Shown: one piece after another, positions 46,762 through 54,804 of the stretch
How positions within the stretch are numbered: the stretch's first letter is position 1
Layout: each line of letters starts with the position of its first letter
NCBI RefSeq assembly: GCF_001742425.1
Contig: NZ_MJEH01000013.1
Span: forward strand, 1-64,000
Length of the DNA: 64,000 nt
Direction of reading: 5' to 3'
Source of the DNA: Bacillus solimangrovi
Lineage (GTDB): Bacteria > Bacillota > Bacilli > Bacillales > Bacillaceae_N
Made by a program: the position numbers and the translations under genes
The notes under the pieces: generated by a model
What the model was told of the DNA's origin: nothing
The model's input: the letters and a program-made list of their open reading frames with translations, nothing else
Databases searched by the model: none

Positions 46762-48270
46762 ATGGATCTCGAAACATTATTAAGCTATCAATGGGGTGCT
46801 ATGGCTCCAGAATTCGTGATTCTTGGCGTTGCAACCCTACTCTCATTACTCGATTTATTCATGAGCAAAGACAAAGATAGAAAGAAGCTTGCATGGGTTG
46901 GTTTAGGTGGTATTATTATTGCGCTCATTTTCTTACTTGGGCAGCTAAACGATCCAGTGACGATTATCCTACATGAAACGTATCGCTTAGATTCGTTTGC
47001 TAAAGCATTTAAGCTAATCTTTCTTGTTGGTGGTGCATTTGTCTTCTTAATAGCAGCTAGCTATGAACCGAAGGAAGGATTGCAAGATCGTGGAGAATTT
47101 TACTATTTATTTTTGACGGCGATGCTTGGTGCAATGATGATGGCTTCAAGTGCGGATTTGATCACATTATATGTTGGTCTTGAATTGCTATCTCTTTCTT
47201 CGTATATTTTAGTTGGTTTACGTAAGAAAAATAAGCAATCGAATGAAGCGGCATTAAAATATGTCATTAATGGTGGAATTTCAACAGCGATTACGTTATT
47301 TGGAATGAGTTATATTTACGGTCTTTCAGGTTCTACAAACTTATATGAAATAAGTAATCAGCTCGGTGGTTTATTAACTGGAGAATTGCAATATATCGCT
47401 TCAATTGCGTTCTTGATGATGTTTGTCGGTTTGTCATTCAAAATTGCGGCAGTACCTTTTCAAATGTGGGCACCAGATGTATATCAAGGTGCACCAACAC
47501 CTGTAACAGCTTTTCTGAGTGTTATTTCTAAGACGGCAGGGTTTGTTATTATCCTTCGTTTATTTGTTGTTACTTTTATCCAAGCACCTGGTATTGGCGG
47601 GCAGTTACCGTTAATTGTTTCAATGCAAAGCTATTTAGCTGTTATTGCCGGTGTGACTATTATTATTGGGAACACGATTGCATTGAAACAACATAATATG
47701 AAACGTTTATTTGCATATTCTAGTATTGCGCATGCTGGTTATTTAATTGTACCGTTTGTTGCTTTCTCAGCTTTCATGTTTGAAAGCATCTGGTTTTATC
47801 TCATTGCTTACTTATTTATGAATTTAGGGGCATTCGCTTTGCTTCAAGTGATGATTAAACAATCGGATAGTGAAGATGTGACTGCGTTTGCAGGATTATA
47901 TGAACGTTCACCTTGGTTAGCGATTTTAATGAGTATTTTCATCCTCTCATTAGCAGGTATTCCTGGTACAATGGGTTTCATCGGTAAATTTAACATTTTT
48001 GTCGGCATACTCACCGCACGTCCATCTCATTACATGTTAGCGGCATTAATGATGACAGGTACAGTTATTTCGTATTTCTATTATTTCAAAATCATGCAAC
48101 AAATGTTTTTCCGTCGTGCCTCACAAGTGACTGCAATTAAGCTTCCAGTAGGTATTACCGTTGTTGTTGTTTTATGTGCACTAGGTACGTTACTGTTTGG
48201 GATTTTACCTAATGTAGCAATGGATTTCTTTTATGAAAGCTTTAATTTTACAGACTTTTTTAGTCAATAA
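46762..48270 (+). CDS. nuoN: Complex I subunit N
   Basis: The 502-residue third antiporter-like subunit. LYVGLELLSLSSYILVGL, FKIAAVPFQMWAPDVYQGAPTPVTAF and AYSSIAHAGYLIVPF are diagnostic. Last gene of the nuo operon; a terminator lies at 48382. Confidence 0.95.
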   Translation: MDLETLLSYQWGAMAPEFVILGVATLLSLLDLFMSKDKDRKKLAWVGLGGIIIALIFLLGQLNDPVTIILHETYRLDSFAKAFKLIFLVGGAFVFLIAASYEPKEGLQDRGEFYYLFLTAMLGAMMMASSADLITLYVGLELLSLSSYILVGLRKKNKQSNEAALKYVINGGISTAITLFGMSYIYGLSGSTNLYEISNQLGGLLTGELQYIASIAFLMMFVGLSFKIAAVPFQMWAPDVYQGAPTPVTAFLSVISKTAGFVIILRLFVVTFIQAPGIGGQLPLIVSMQSYLAVIAGVTIIIGNTIALKQHNMKRLFAYSSIAHAGYLIVPFVAFSAFMFESIWFYLIAYLFMNLGAFALLQVMIKQSDSEDVTAFAGLYERSPWLAILMSIFILSLAGIPGTMGFIGKFNIFVGILTARPSHYMLAALMMTGTVISYFYYFKIMQQMFFRRASQVTAIKLPVGITVVVVLCALGTLLFGILPNVAMDFFYESFNFTDFFSQ

Positions 48271-48381
48271 TGAAACATATATTATAATAAAGTGAAAATC
48301 CTTTACAAGGGGATAATCTTACATTCTTAACGTATGTTTGATTGAAGCGGCAAGTGTACTTTTTTTAAAAGTGTTAAAGTG

Positions 48382-48412
48382 GAGGGCATTTTTGATGCTC
48401 TCTTCTTTTTTT
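48382..48412 (+). terminator. Terminator of the nuo operon
   Basis: GAGGGCAT (48382-48389) pairs with ATGCTCTC (48395-48402, one G-U pair), followed by TTCTTTTTTT. It lies between nuoN and ywzB. Confidence 0.82.
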
Positions 48413-48448
48413 GAAAAAGAATTTCATATAGGTTGGAGGTATGAATTG

Positions 48449-48682
48449 ATGGAGGTTAATATTGCACAGCAGGCGATGCTTGGGATAATCGTTCACCTTG
48501 CTTTTTTCGCAATTACGTGGTGGGCATTACAGGGGATAAAAATTGAAATGATCCTGAAGAAAGGCAAGGTAGGTCACGCTAGAGTATTGCTCATTTTATT
48601 AACGATTACAATTGGATCAGCAGTGAGCAATTTCTTTTTGGATTATCTGTTTTGGTCTCGACAAATTCCAAATTTGTTTTAA
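48449..48682 (+). CDS. ywzB: YwzB-like DUF1146 membrane protein
   Basis: The 77-residue protein has two membrane helices (about 8-27 and 44-66) and the ITWWALQGIKIEMILKKG loop typical of the DUF1146/YwzB family, next to ywmB and murAA as in Bacillus. No function is known. ATG 48449 is likely, with GGAGG at 48435-48439; TTG 48446 is an alternative. The longer frame from 48338 runs through the nuo terminator and is not credible. Confidence 0.85.
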   Translation: MEVNIAQQAMLGIIVHLAFFAITWWALQGIKIEMILKKGKVGHARVLLILLTITIGSAVSNFFLDYLFWSRQIPNLF

Positions 48683-48821
48683 AAGAAAGAACTTGCAATC
48701 GTATTTAGAGTATCCGTTATGTAAAACTTTTATGTTAATTTTCTCAGTGGATAGTTGATGAAAACGAAGAATGCTTAATCTTCAACAACCTTCGCTCCTT
48801 AACCGTCGAAAGAAGGCGGAA

Positions 48822-48863
48822 ACTTTCATGTATGTCAGGGCAAATGACGGAAACAATGAAAGT
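48822..48863 (+). repeat. Inverted repeat upstream of ywmB
   Basis: ACTTTCAT (48822-48829) and ATGAAAGT (48856-48863) are a perfect 8-bp inverted repeat with a 26-base loop, ending 20 bases before the ywmB start. Possibly an operator or leader hairpin; may be chance. Confidence 0.3.
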
Positions 48864-48883
48864 AAGAGAAGGAGTGAGGGATT

Positions 48884-49633
48884 TTGAAATATTATCGTGG
48901 CATTATGCTTTTTATATTATGCATGTTTACTTTATTATTCATAAACCATACTGGGGAGACAAAAGGAAACGATTATGATTTGGAACGGTTGGTTGTAGCA
49001 TTCCAAAATCAGGATATATCAATTGAAAATTGGAACATGTATGCACGAGAAGAAAAGGTTCGGCTTGAAACTTATGATGAGTTTGAGGCAGAAGTGAAAA
49101 GGTTGGCTAAAAAGGTTGAAGACTTCACGTGGTCTTTTGAAAGAGAAGAGCATATGTGGAAGGCTATTGCTGTTAAACATGATCAAAAATTGAACATCAC
49201 CGAGAAAATCCTCTTAACTGCATACCCTACAAAAAAAAACCATCAAACGTATTTAATTTATGATATTGAAGGGGAAAAGTGGGATCATGGACAATGGTCT
49301 CATGTATCAGACCGTATTGTCGATAGTTCATCTAAAATTTTCCAGAAAACTCCCCAATTTTATTCTTGTGTAAGTGGACATGCTGGTGATATGATGAAAG
49401 GTGTTTTGCAAACTTTTTCAGATAATGTACTGGAGGAGCTAGGTGCTCAACCAGTTAGTCGGTTAATTGAAGATAACTTCATATCTATTTCTGCATATTC
49501 TAAACAGTTCTCACAAGAAATTGCACTTTATGATCAGGACAAAATGAACCTTCAAGTAGGTATACGCCAACAAGGAATGGGCGGCGTAACTACGGTAACG
49601 ATAGGCACACCTATAATCACGCTTGAATATTAA
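48884..49633 (+). CDS. ywmB: YwmB-like protein
   Basis: The 249-residue product has an N-terminal signal sequence or anchor (about residues 5-21) and the family features of YwmB (DUF1779, TATA-box-like fold): QFYSCVSGHAGD in the middle and IRQQGMGGVTTVTIGTPIITLEY at the end. It should be exported. Function is unknown; it always precedes murAA in Bacillus. TTG start after GGAGTGAGGG. Confidence 0.87.
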   Translation: MKYYRGIMLFILCMFTLLFINHTGETKGNDYDLERLVVAFQNQDISIENWNMYAREEKVRLETYDEFEAEVKRLAKKVEDFTWSFEREEHMWKAIAVKHDQKLNITEKILLTAYPTKKNHQTYLIYDIEGEKWDHGQWSHVSDRIVDSSSKIFQKTPQFYSCVSGHAGDMMKGVLQTFSDNVLEELGAQPVSRLIEDNFISISAYSKQFSQEIALYDQDKMNLQVGIRQQGMGGVTTVTIGTPIITLEY

Positions 49634-49796
49634 TATAGTGCATGTAACTAGCTCAATAAATAGACAGGAATAGGTTGAGAAGAGGGTAAAACGCGTAAAT
49701 CAATAATAAAATCATTTCTATTATCTCAATCGTCATTGGTGGTAAATTATAATTCAATAATAGGATTTCGATTCTATGGACGCGGAGGGGAATGTC

Positions 49797-51122
49797 TTGG
49801 ATAAAATTATCATCCGCGGCGGCAGGAGCCTTGCCGGCACGGTTAAGGTCGAAGGGGCGAAAAATGCCGTTCTGCCTGTCATCGCAGCAACACTACTCGC
49901 AAGTGAAGGGAAGAGCATTATTAACGATGCACCTCCACTAGCTGATGTATATACGATTAACGAGGTTTTACGTTATTTAAATGCAAATGTTACATTTCAA
50001 AATAAACAAATTACAGTTGACGCATCAAGAATATTAACGACAGAAGCACCATTTGAATATGTTCGTAAAATGAGAGCATCGGTACTCGTTATGGGCTCCC
50101 TGCTAGCTCGTAATGGCCACGCTCGAGTAGCCCTTCCTGGCGGTTGTAATATTGGTTCAAGGCCAATTGATCAGCACTTGAAAGGCTTTGAAGCCATGGG
50201 TGCAAGTGTGAAAGTCGGTAACGGTTATATTGAAGCTAGTGCACCTGAACGTTTGAAAGGTGCAAAGGTGTATCTCGATTTCCCAAGTGTCGGTGCTACA
50301 GAGAACATTATGATGGCAGCAACGCTAGCTGATGGTCGAACAACGATTGAAAATGCGGCGAAAGAACCGGAAATAGTTGATCTAGCTAATTTCTTGAATA
50401 AGATGGGTGCGAATGTTCGTGGTGCTGGAACGGGAACGATACGTATCGATGGAGTAGATAAGTTAAGAGGCGCTGAGCATACAATGATTCCTGATCGGAT
50501 TGAAGCTGGCACATTTTTAATCGCTGGTGCACTTACGAAAAGTGAGATCTTTGTTGAAGGTGCAGTACCTGAGCATCTTAGTTCACTAATTGCTAAGATG
50601 GAAGAAATGGGCGTTCGTTTCAAGTATGAGCAGGATGGTATACGAGTTATTCCGACTGATATGCTTAAAGCAGTCGATGTGAAGACAATGCCACACCCAG
50701 GTTTTCCAACTGATATGCAAGCTCCAATGATGGCTTTGTTATTACAGGCTGAAGGAACAAGTATGATTACTGAAACAGTCTTCGAAAATCGTTACATGCA
50801 TGTGGAGGAGTTCAGACGCATGAATGGTGATGTTAAGATTGAAGGTCGATCAGCAATCGTAAATGGACCAATGAATTTGCAAAGTGCAGAAGTATCAGCA
50901 ACGGACTTACGAGCAGCAGCTGCACTTATTATTTCAGGACTTATAGCAGATGGCTATACTCGAGTTGGTGAATTACATCATTTAGATCGGGGTTATGTTG
51001 ATTTTGTTGAGAAATTAGCTGCGCTTGGTGCAGATATTGAACGCGTCCAAGAGCAAGAAGAGAGTAATGAAAGTGAAACAATTCAATCGATTTCTCAAAC
51101 AGCAAAAACGAATCTTGCTTAA
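49797..51122 (+). CDS. murAA: UDP-N-acetylglucosamine 1-carboxyvinyltransferase, main copy
   Basis: The 441-residue enzyme catalyses the same step as the copy at 9245-10528; this one has the MurAA neighbourhood (ywmB, spoIID). The active-site cysteine is Cys117 in [17 protein letters not shown] 49797 is chosen: GGAGGGG lies six bases upstream and the protein then starts MDKIIIRGG as in B. subtilis. An in-frame ATG at 49776 would start within the region before that site. Its first 110 or so bases are markedly G+C-rich. Confidence 0.95.
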   Translation: MDKIIIRGGRSLAGTVKVEGAKNAVLPVIAATLLASEGKSIINDAPPLADVYTINEVLRYLNANVTFQNKQITVDASRILTTEAPFEYVRKMRASVLVMGSLLARNGHARVALPGGCNIGSRPIDQHLKGFEAMGASVKVGNGYIEASAPERLKGAKVYLDFPSVGATENIMMAATLADGRTTIENAAKEPEIVDLANFLNKMGANVRGAGTGTIRIDGVDKLRGAEHTMIPDRIEAGTFLIAGALTKSEIFVEGAVPEHLSSLIAKMEEMGVRFKYEQDGIRVIPTDMLKAVDVKTMPHPGFPTDMQAPMMALLLQAEGTSMITETVFENRYMHVEEFRRMNGDVKIEGRSAIVNGPMNLQSAEVSATDLRAAAALIISGLIADGYTRVGELHHLDRGYVDFVEKLAALGADIERVQEQEESNESETIQSISQTAKTNLA

Positions 51123-51151
51123 AAGAAGCTCATTTCGAGCTTCTTTTTTTA
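51121..51151 (+). terminator. Terminator after murAA
   Basis: AAGAAGCTC (51123-51131) pairs with GAGCTTCTT (51137-51145), followed by TTTTT. Confidence 0.92.
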
Positions 51152-51341
51152 TAAGAATTACATTTATTCTGTAGTGTTAGTTGATAAATGATTGTATATT
51201 CTTAATCGAAATAAATAAGTATGAAGGTCTTATATTATTTCATATTGTTTAATGATGAAATATGTTTGAATGAGTTCTAAAAGGTTGTCCACCTCCATAC
51301 TAATAGTAATGCACATAGTGATTAAATGGAGGAATATTTGG

Positions 51342-52355
51342 ATGAAATCATGGAAACCTTATGTTATTTTACTTGCAGCTCTTTTTACAGTCGTCTTAGT
51401 GCTTCCAACGTTACTAGTAATACCTTTTACATCAGAAGTCGACAATTCTCATTCTGTGCAACAACCATCAAAATCTCAACCTGAACTAGGAGATGATGTC
51501 GTAGAAGTTGCAGTCTATCGAAGTAATGCAAAAACGATTGAAAATGTACGACTTGAGGAATATGTGAAAGGTGTCGTTGCTTCAGAAATGCCTGCAGAAT
51601 TTGAAATTGAAGCATTAAAGGCACAAGCATTAACGGCAAGAACTTACATTGTGAAGCAAATGTTAAGTGACAATGCGGTAGGTTTGCCAGAAGGTGCAAT
51701 GGTTACAGATACAATAATGCATCAAGTCTATAAGAGTCCAGAAGAATTAAAGGGGATTTGGGGAACAGATTACCAATGGAAGATGGATCGAATTCATGAG
51801 GCAGTTCAGGCAACGAGAGGGCAAGTTATTACGTATGAAGGTCATCCGATTACAGCATCTTTTTTCTCTACAAGTAATGGTTATACAGAGAATTCAGAAG
51901 ACTATTGGCAAAACCCGTTTCCGTATTTACGCAGTGTTGAAAGTCCGTGGGATAAAAATTCTCCAAAATTCTCTGCCGTAAAAGTATTTCCAATCCAAGA
52001 ATTTGAAAATTTACTCGGTGTAAAGCTCGGGGCTGATACATCGGTTGGTAAAGTAATTGCACAGACAGAAGGGCAACGAATAGCAAAGATTCAGATTAAT
52101 AATAAAGTGTTCACAGGGCGGGACATTCGAACGAAACTAAGTTTGAACTCATCTGATTTTTCACTTTCTCGAGAAGGCGATAAAATTGTAGCTAAGACGA
52201 GAGGTTGGGGACACGGAGTAGGGATGAGCCAATATGGTGCAAATGGTATGGCGAGTGAAGGTAGTGAAGCACCTGATATTATCGCACACTATTATCAAGG
52301 TACAAATATATCATCAATGACTCCATTCACTACGAAATGGGTAGTTAAAAAATAA
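51342..52355 (+). CDS. spoIID: Stage II sporulation protein D (lytic transglycosylase)
   Basis: The 337-residue protein has one N-terminal membrane helix (about 7-28) and an external domain that cleaves glycan strands during engulfment, together with SpoIIM and SpoIIP. The catalytic glutamate is probably Glu82 in VVASEMPAEFEIEALKAQA; GRGWGHGVGMSQYGANGMA-type sequence (here TRGWGHGVGMSQYG) closes the domain. ATG 51342 follows TGGAGG; the in-frame extension from 51270 has none. Ends at a strong terminator. Confidence 0.95.
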   Translation: MKSWKPYVILLAALFTVVLVLPTLLVIPFTSEVDNSHSVQQPSKSQPELGDDVVEVAVYRSNAKTIENVRLEEYVKGVVASEMPAEFEIEALKAQALTARTYIVKQMLSDNAVGLPEGAMVTDTIMHQVYKSPEELKGIWGTDYQWKMDRIHEAVQATRGQVITYEGHPITASFFSTSNGYTENSEDYWQNPFPYLRSVESPWDKNSPKFSAVKVFPIQEFENLLGVKLGADTSVGKVIAQTEGQRIAKIQINNKVFTGRDIRTKLSLNSSDFSLSREGDKIVAKTRGWGHGVGMSQYGANGMASEGSEAPDIIAHYYQGTNISSMTPFTTKWVVKK

Positions 52356-52364
52356 TAGAGGATA

Positions 52365-52411
52365 ACAAAGCGACTTACTAAGTAACCATTAGTAAGTCGC
52401 TTTGTATTTTT
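52365..52411 (+). terminator. Terminator after spoIID
   Basis: ACAAAGCGACTTACTAA (52365-52381) and TTAGTAAGTCGCTTTGT (52389-52405) form a perfect 17-bp stem, followed by ATTTTT. Confidence 0.93.
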
Positions 52412-52504
52412 AAAAAATTTCATTGCTTAACGGAACTATAGGTTTTCATTAATTGTAAGTAATCTAGAAAATTTTTTTAATCATATGCATAATTTAAATG
52501 ACTT

Positions 52505-52511
52505 TGTCGAA
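52505..52511 (+). promoter_or_regulatory. 0A-box-like site upstream of spoIIQ
   Basis: TGTCGAA is an exact 0A box core, within TTTGTCGAAAAA, 31 bases upstream of the SigF-like -35. Exact heptamers are common by chance in A+T-rich DNA, but the flanks also match. Confidence 0.4.
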
Positions 52512-52541
52512 AAATAAATAGAAAAAAATTTATATGAATTA

Positions 52542-52571
52542 GTATATTATTCTTGCGATCTGATCAGAATG
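52542..52571 (+). promoter_or_regulatory. Candidate SigF promoter of spoIIQ
   Basis: GTATA (52542-52546), 15 bases, then GATCAGAATG (52562-52571) matches 7 of 10 positions of GGNRAHAHTR. It ends 19 bases before the start. spoIIQ is a known SigF target. Confidence 0.45.
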
Positions 52572-52590
52572 GTTCGTGAGGTGATAAATA

Positions 52591-53418
52591 ATGAGAGATG
52601 AAGAAAAACAAATTCTTTCAAAGGGATCAAAATGGCAACGAATGCTTCGCAAAAAATGGGTATTTCCAGCAATTTATTTAGCAAGTGCAGCATTGATCCT
52701 TACAGCAGTTCTTTGGTTCCAAAATGGTCGAGATAATGCAACTATCATTCCGGAAGAAGAACAAGAACAAACGAAAGTGTCTTATAGAAATGAAGAGGCT
52801 GTACCAGTTAACTTAACAGAAGAATCATTACTGATGCCTGTGGAGAATGAAGATTTAGTTGTTATCCATAAGGGCTTTTATGATTTCGATTCAACAGAGG
52901 AAGAACAGCAAGCAGCTCTCGTTTTCTATAATAATACTTACCACCAAAGCACAGGTATTGATCTTGTAACAGAGAGCGGCGAGTCATTTGAAGTTCTTGC
53001 TTCAGCAAGTGGTACAGTTATTACAGCTGAGAAGGATGCGTTGCTTGGAAATGTCGTTGAAGTAAAGCATGATAATGGTATCGTTACAATGTACCAAAGT
53101 CTTGAAGATGTTCGAGTTGAAGCTGGTCAAGAAGTTGAGCAAGGACAAGCAATTGGTATTGCAGGCAGTAACGTTTTCAATCAAGACGCAGGTGTTCACG
53201 TTCATTTCGAAATTCGTGCCAATGGAGTTGCAGTTAATCCAGTAGATTATCTAGGTCAACCTTTATCTGAAATTGTTGCAGATATGGAGAATGGGACTGA
53301 AGAAGAACGGGTTACAGAAGAAACAGATAGAAACAACATTGAGGACGAAGAGGAAGCACCAATTGATGATCAGGAAGAGCAAGAGACACCTGAAGAAGAA
53401 ACTAACCAAGGTGCATAA
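52591..53418 (+). CDS. spoIIQ: Stage II sporulation protein Q (forespore channel protein)
   Basis: The 275-residue forespore membrane protein has one helix (about 24-43), an external degenerate M23/LytM domain (about 85-220) and an acidic Glu-rich tail. It forms the channel/zipper with mother-cell SpoIIIAH. The metal-binding HxxxD motif of active M23 enzymes is altered: STGID has Ser120 where histidine should be, while Asp124 and HVHFEI (His203, His205) remain. So it is probably not a peptidase, as in B. subtilis SpoIIQ. GTGAGGTGAT precedes ATG. Confidence 0.94.
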   Translation: MRDEEKQILSKGSKWQRMLRKKWVFPAIYLASAALILTAVLWFQNGRDNATIIPEEEQEQTKVSYRNEEAVPVNLTEESLLMPVENEDLVVIHKGFYDFDSTEEEQQAALVFYNNTYHQSTGIDLVTESGESFEVLASASGTVITAEKDALLGNVVEVKHDNGIVTMYQSLEDVRVEAGQEVEQGQAIGIAGSNVFNQDAGVHVHFEIRANGVAVNPVDYLGQPLSEIVADMENGTEEERVTEETDRNNIEDEEEAPIDDQEEQETPEEETNQGA

Positions 53419-53426
53419 GCTGATAG

Positions 53427-53464
53427 AGCTGGAAGTGTAGACTTCACACTTTCGGCTTTTTTTT
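53427..53464 (+). terminator. Terminator after spoIIQ
   Basis: AGCTGGAAGTGT pairs with ACACTTTCGGCT (two G-U pairs), followed by a run of eight Ts. Confidence 0.88.
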
Positions 53465-53631
53465 GTGCAGTTGAAAGAACTCACTACTTGTTATAGATTT
53501 TAAAAATTTAGAAAATATTCCATTATAACCTTGACGAGCACACTGTACTGAATTAATATATTAAATAAAATTAACAGAAAATTCTAACGTTAATAACCAC
53601 TCTTTCGGAGTAATTATTGATAAAAATTATA

Positions 53632-53660
53632 TTGTTAACGCTTACATATAAATTTAAAGT
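53632..53660 (+). promoter_or_regulatory. cre-like site overlapping a promoter candidate
   Basis: TGTTAACGCTTACA (53633-53646) matches the CcpA operator pattern TGWAANCGNTNWCA at all but one position. It overlaps TTGTTA (53632-53637), which with TAAAGT (53655-53660) at 17 bases forms a weak promoter reading toward the symporter cluster. If used, the leader would be nearly 500 bases. Confidence 0.5.
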
Positions 53661-53934
53661 ATAGCTGTTTTGGCAACGTTATTCAATATAACATACACAT
53701 ATTCGGCGACGCATATAAGAGAATGAAAATAATCTTTGTCTACCTCTTTGTCATATCACTTCATAAAATCATTCACTACTTCTACAACAATAGTACACAC
53801 TTCATTTCTATAAACACTTATCCAACAAGAGGAAATTGGATTTCTAAAGTTTAGCAACAAACACTTAGAATATTATGAAAACATTTAACGAAATAGTAAA
53901 AAGGATAGGCGATCAATTACAGTCATGCCCCATT

Positions 53935-54057
53935 AGAGGTTGTTAGAAAATGCGGAGAAAATTGCATTCACATCTCTTCGTTCCTCAAGTAGCTACATGA
54001 ATATGTACTTGAGATTGAGCCCATGTTTCTTGATCTGCTCGTCACATTTTGACCTCT
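53935..54057 (-). repeat. Dispersed intergenic repeat, copy D
   Basis: Reverse orientation relative to copies A-C. It starts AGAGGTTGTTAGAAAATG, the complement of the family tail with changes, and ends CACATTTTGACCTC. An inner arm CTCAAGTA (53984-53991) with TACTTGAG (54006-54013) is intact. Outer ends are partly decayed. Confidence 0.55.
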
Positions 54058-54147
54058 TTTTTAACGTGTACTATTAACAAAAAATTCAAATTAGAGTATC
54101 AAAGGTTTTATGTACAGTTGCATTAATTAGTAAGGGGGGAGTAACGG

Positions 54148-54330
54148 ATGTGGATTGTAGTATTGTTTGCGGCAATTACAATTTTTTCAGTTGTGTTTGG
54201 ATTGAAGCTACAGAAGTTATATTTATTAGCAATGCCGTTTGTCGCATTATTTGTATACATGGTCATCAAAATAGCAATGGTACCGCTACCTTTTTGGGAA
54301 ACGGTTCAGCTTATTTTTGATTTGCAGTAA
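54148..54330 (+). CDS. Small two-helix membrane protein, unknown
   Basis: A 60-residue product, almost entirely two hydrophobic helices (about 3-20 and 24-44) with a short polar end. I do not recognise a family. The ribosome site TAAGGGGGGAG with good spacing and the position 105 bases ahead of the symporter small subunit favour a real gene. It could be a third small component of the transporter, but this is only positional inference. Confidence 0.6.
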   Translation: MWIVVLFAAITIFSVVFGLKLQKLYLLAMPFVALFVYMVIKIAMVPLPFWETVQLIFDLQ

Positions 54331-54434
54331 GTTTTTTCAGGAAATTTAGGGGGGTGATGATACGCGTCTGTAACGAATTGTTAATCGATGATGGGGAGTT
54401 CTTGGGATGAGAATAAATTAAGGGGGAGATGTAA

Positions 54435-54737
54435 TTGAGAAAGATTGACAAAGCAAAAGCGGATGCGTATTTCCGTGCGAGGACGATCAGTATTTTAATC
54501 TATCTCGCAATTGGAATGATTTTTTCTTTTGGTATCGCTATCAATGCTGAAACTTTATTTAATATGACAGTAAATGGGATGCCATTACCATATTTCATGG
54601 GTGCTCAAGGGGCAATTGTTTTGTTCATTGTTTTATTGTTCGTAAATGCAATTGTCAGTGATGCTATTGATAGAAAGTTTGGAATTGACGAGTCAAAAAA
54701 TGAATCAATTAGTAGCGGTAGTACGCTCGATCATTAA
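54435..54737 (+). CDS. DUF4212 small subunit of a sodium:solute symporter
   Basis: The 100-residue protein has two helices (about 18-38 and 58-80) and RKIDKAKADAYFRARTISILIYLAIGMIFSFG-type sequence of the DUF4212 family; only parts of that are strictly conserved. Members always sit before a large SSSF-type symporter, as here (68 bases upstream). It is a probable accessory subunit in the membrane. TTG start after AGGGGGAG with a 6-base spacing. Confidence 0.82.
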   Translation: MRKIDKAKADAYFRARTISILIYLAIGMIFSFGIAINAETLFNMTVNGMPLPYFMGAQGAIVLFIVLLFVNAIVSDAIDRKFGIDESKNESISSGSTLDH

Positions 54738-54804
54738 TAAGAGCTGTTCGTTTGGGGGAGCTAATACTTGCTGAGATGTGATAAATAAAGGGGGAGATCG
54801 TAGG

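Larger units (their letters stand above)
53465..54147 (+). other. Long intergenic region spoIIQ to symporter cluster
   Basis: 683 A+T-rich bases. It holds a cre-like site with an overlapping promoter candidate (53632-53660) and repeat copy D (53935-54057). A 43-codon frame at 53723-53854 has no good ribosome site and is not called. Confidence 0.6.

Noticed and set aside
48338-48448. Upstream extension of ywzB
   Set aside because: It crosses the nuo terminator and lacks a ribosome site; the DUF1146 domain starts at 48449.
53723-53854. 43-codon frame in the spoIIQ-symporter gap
   Set aside because: No good ribosome site, very biased composition, and no family resemblance.
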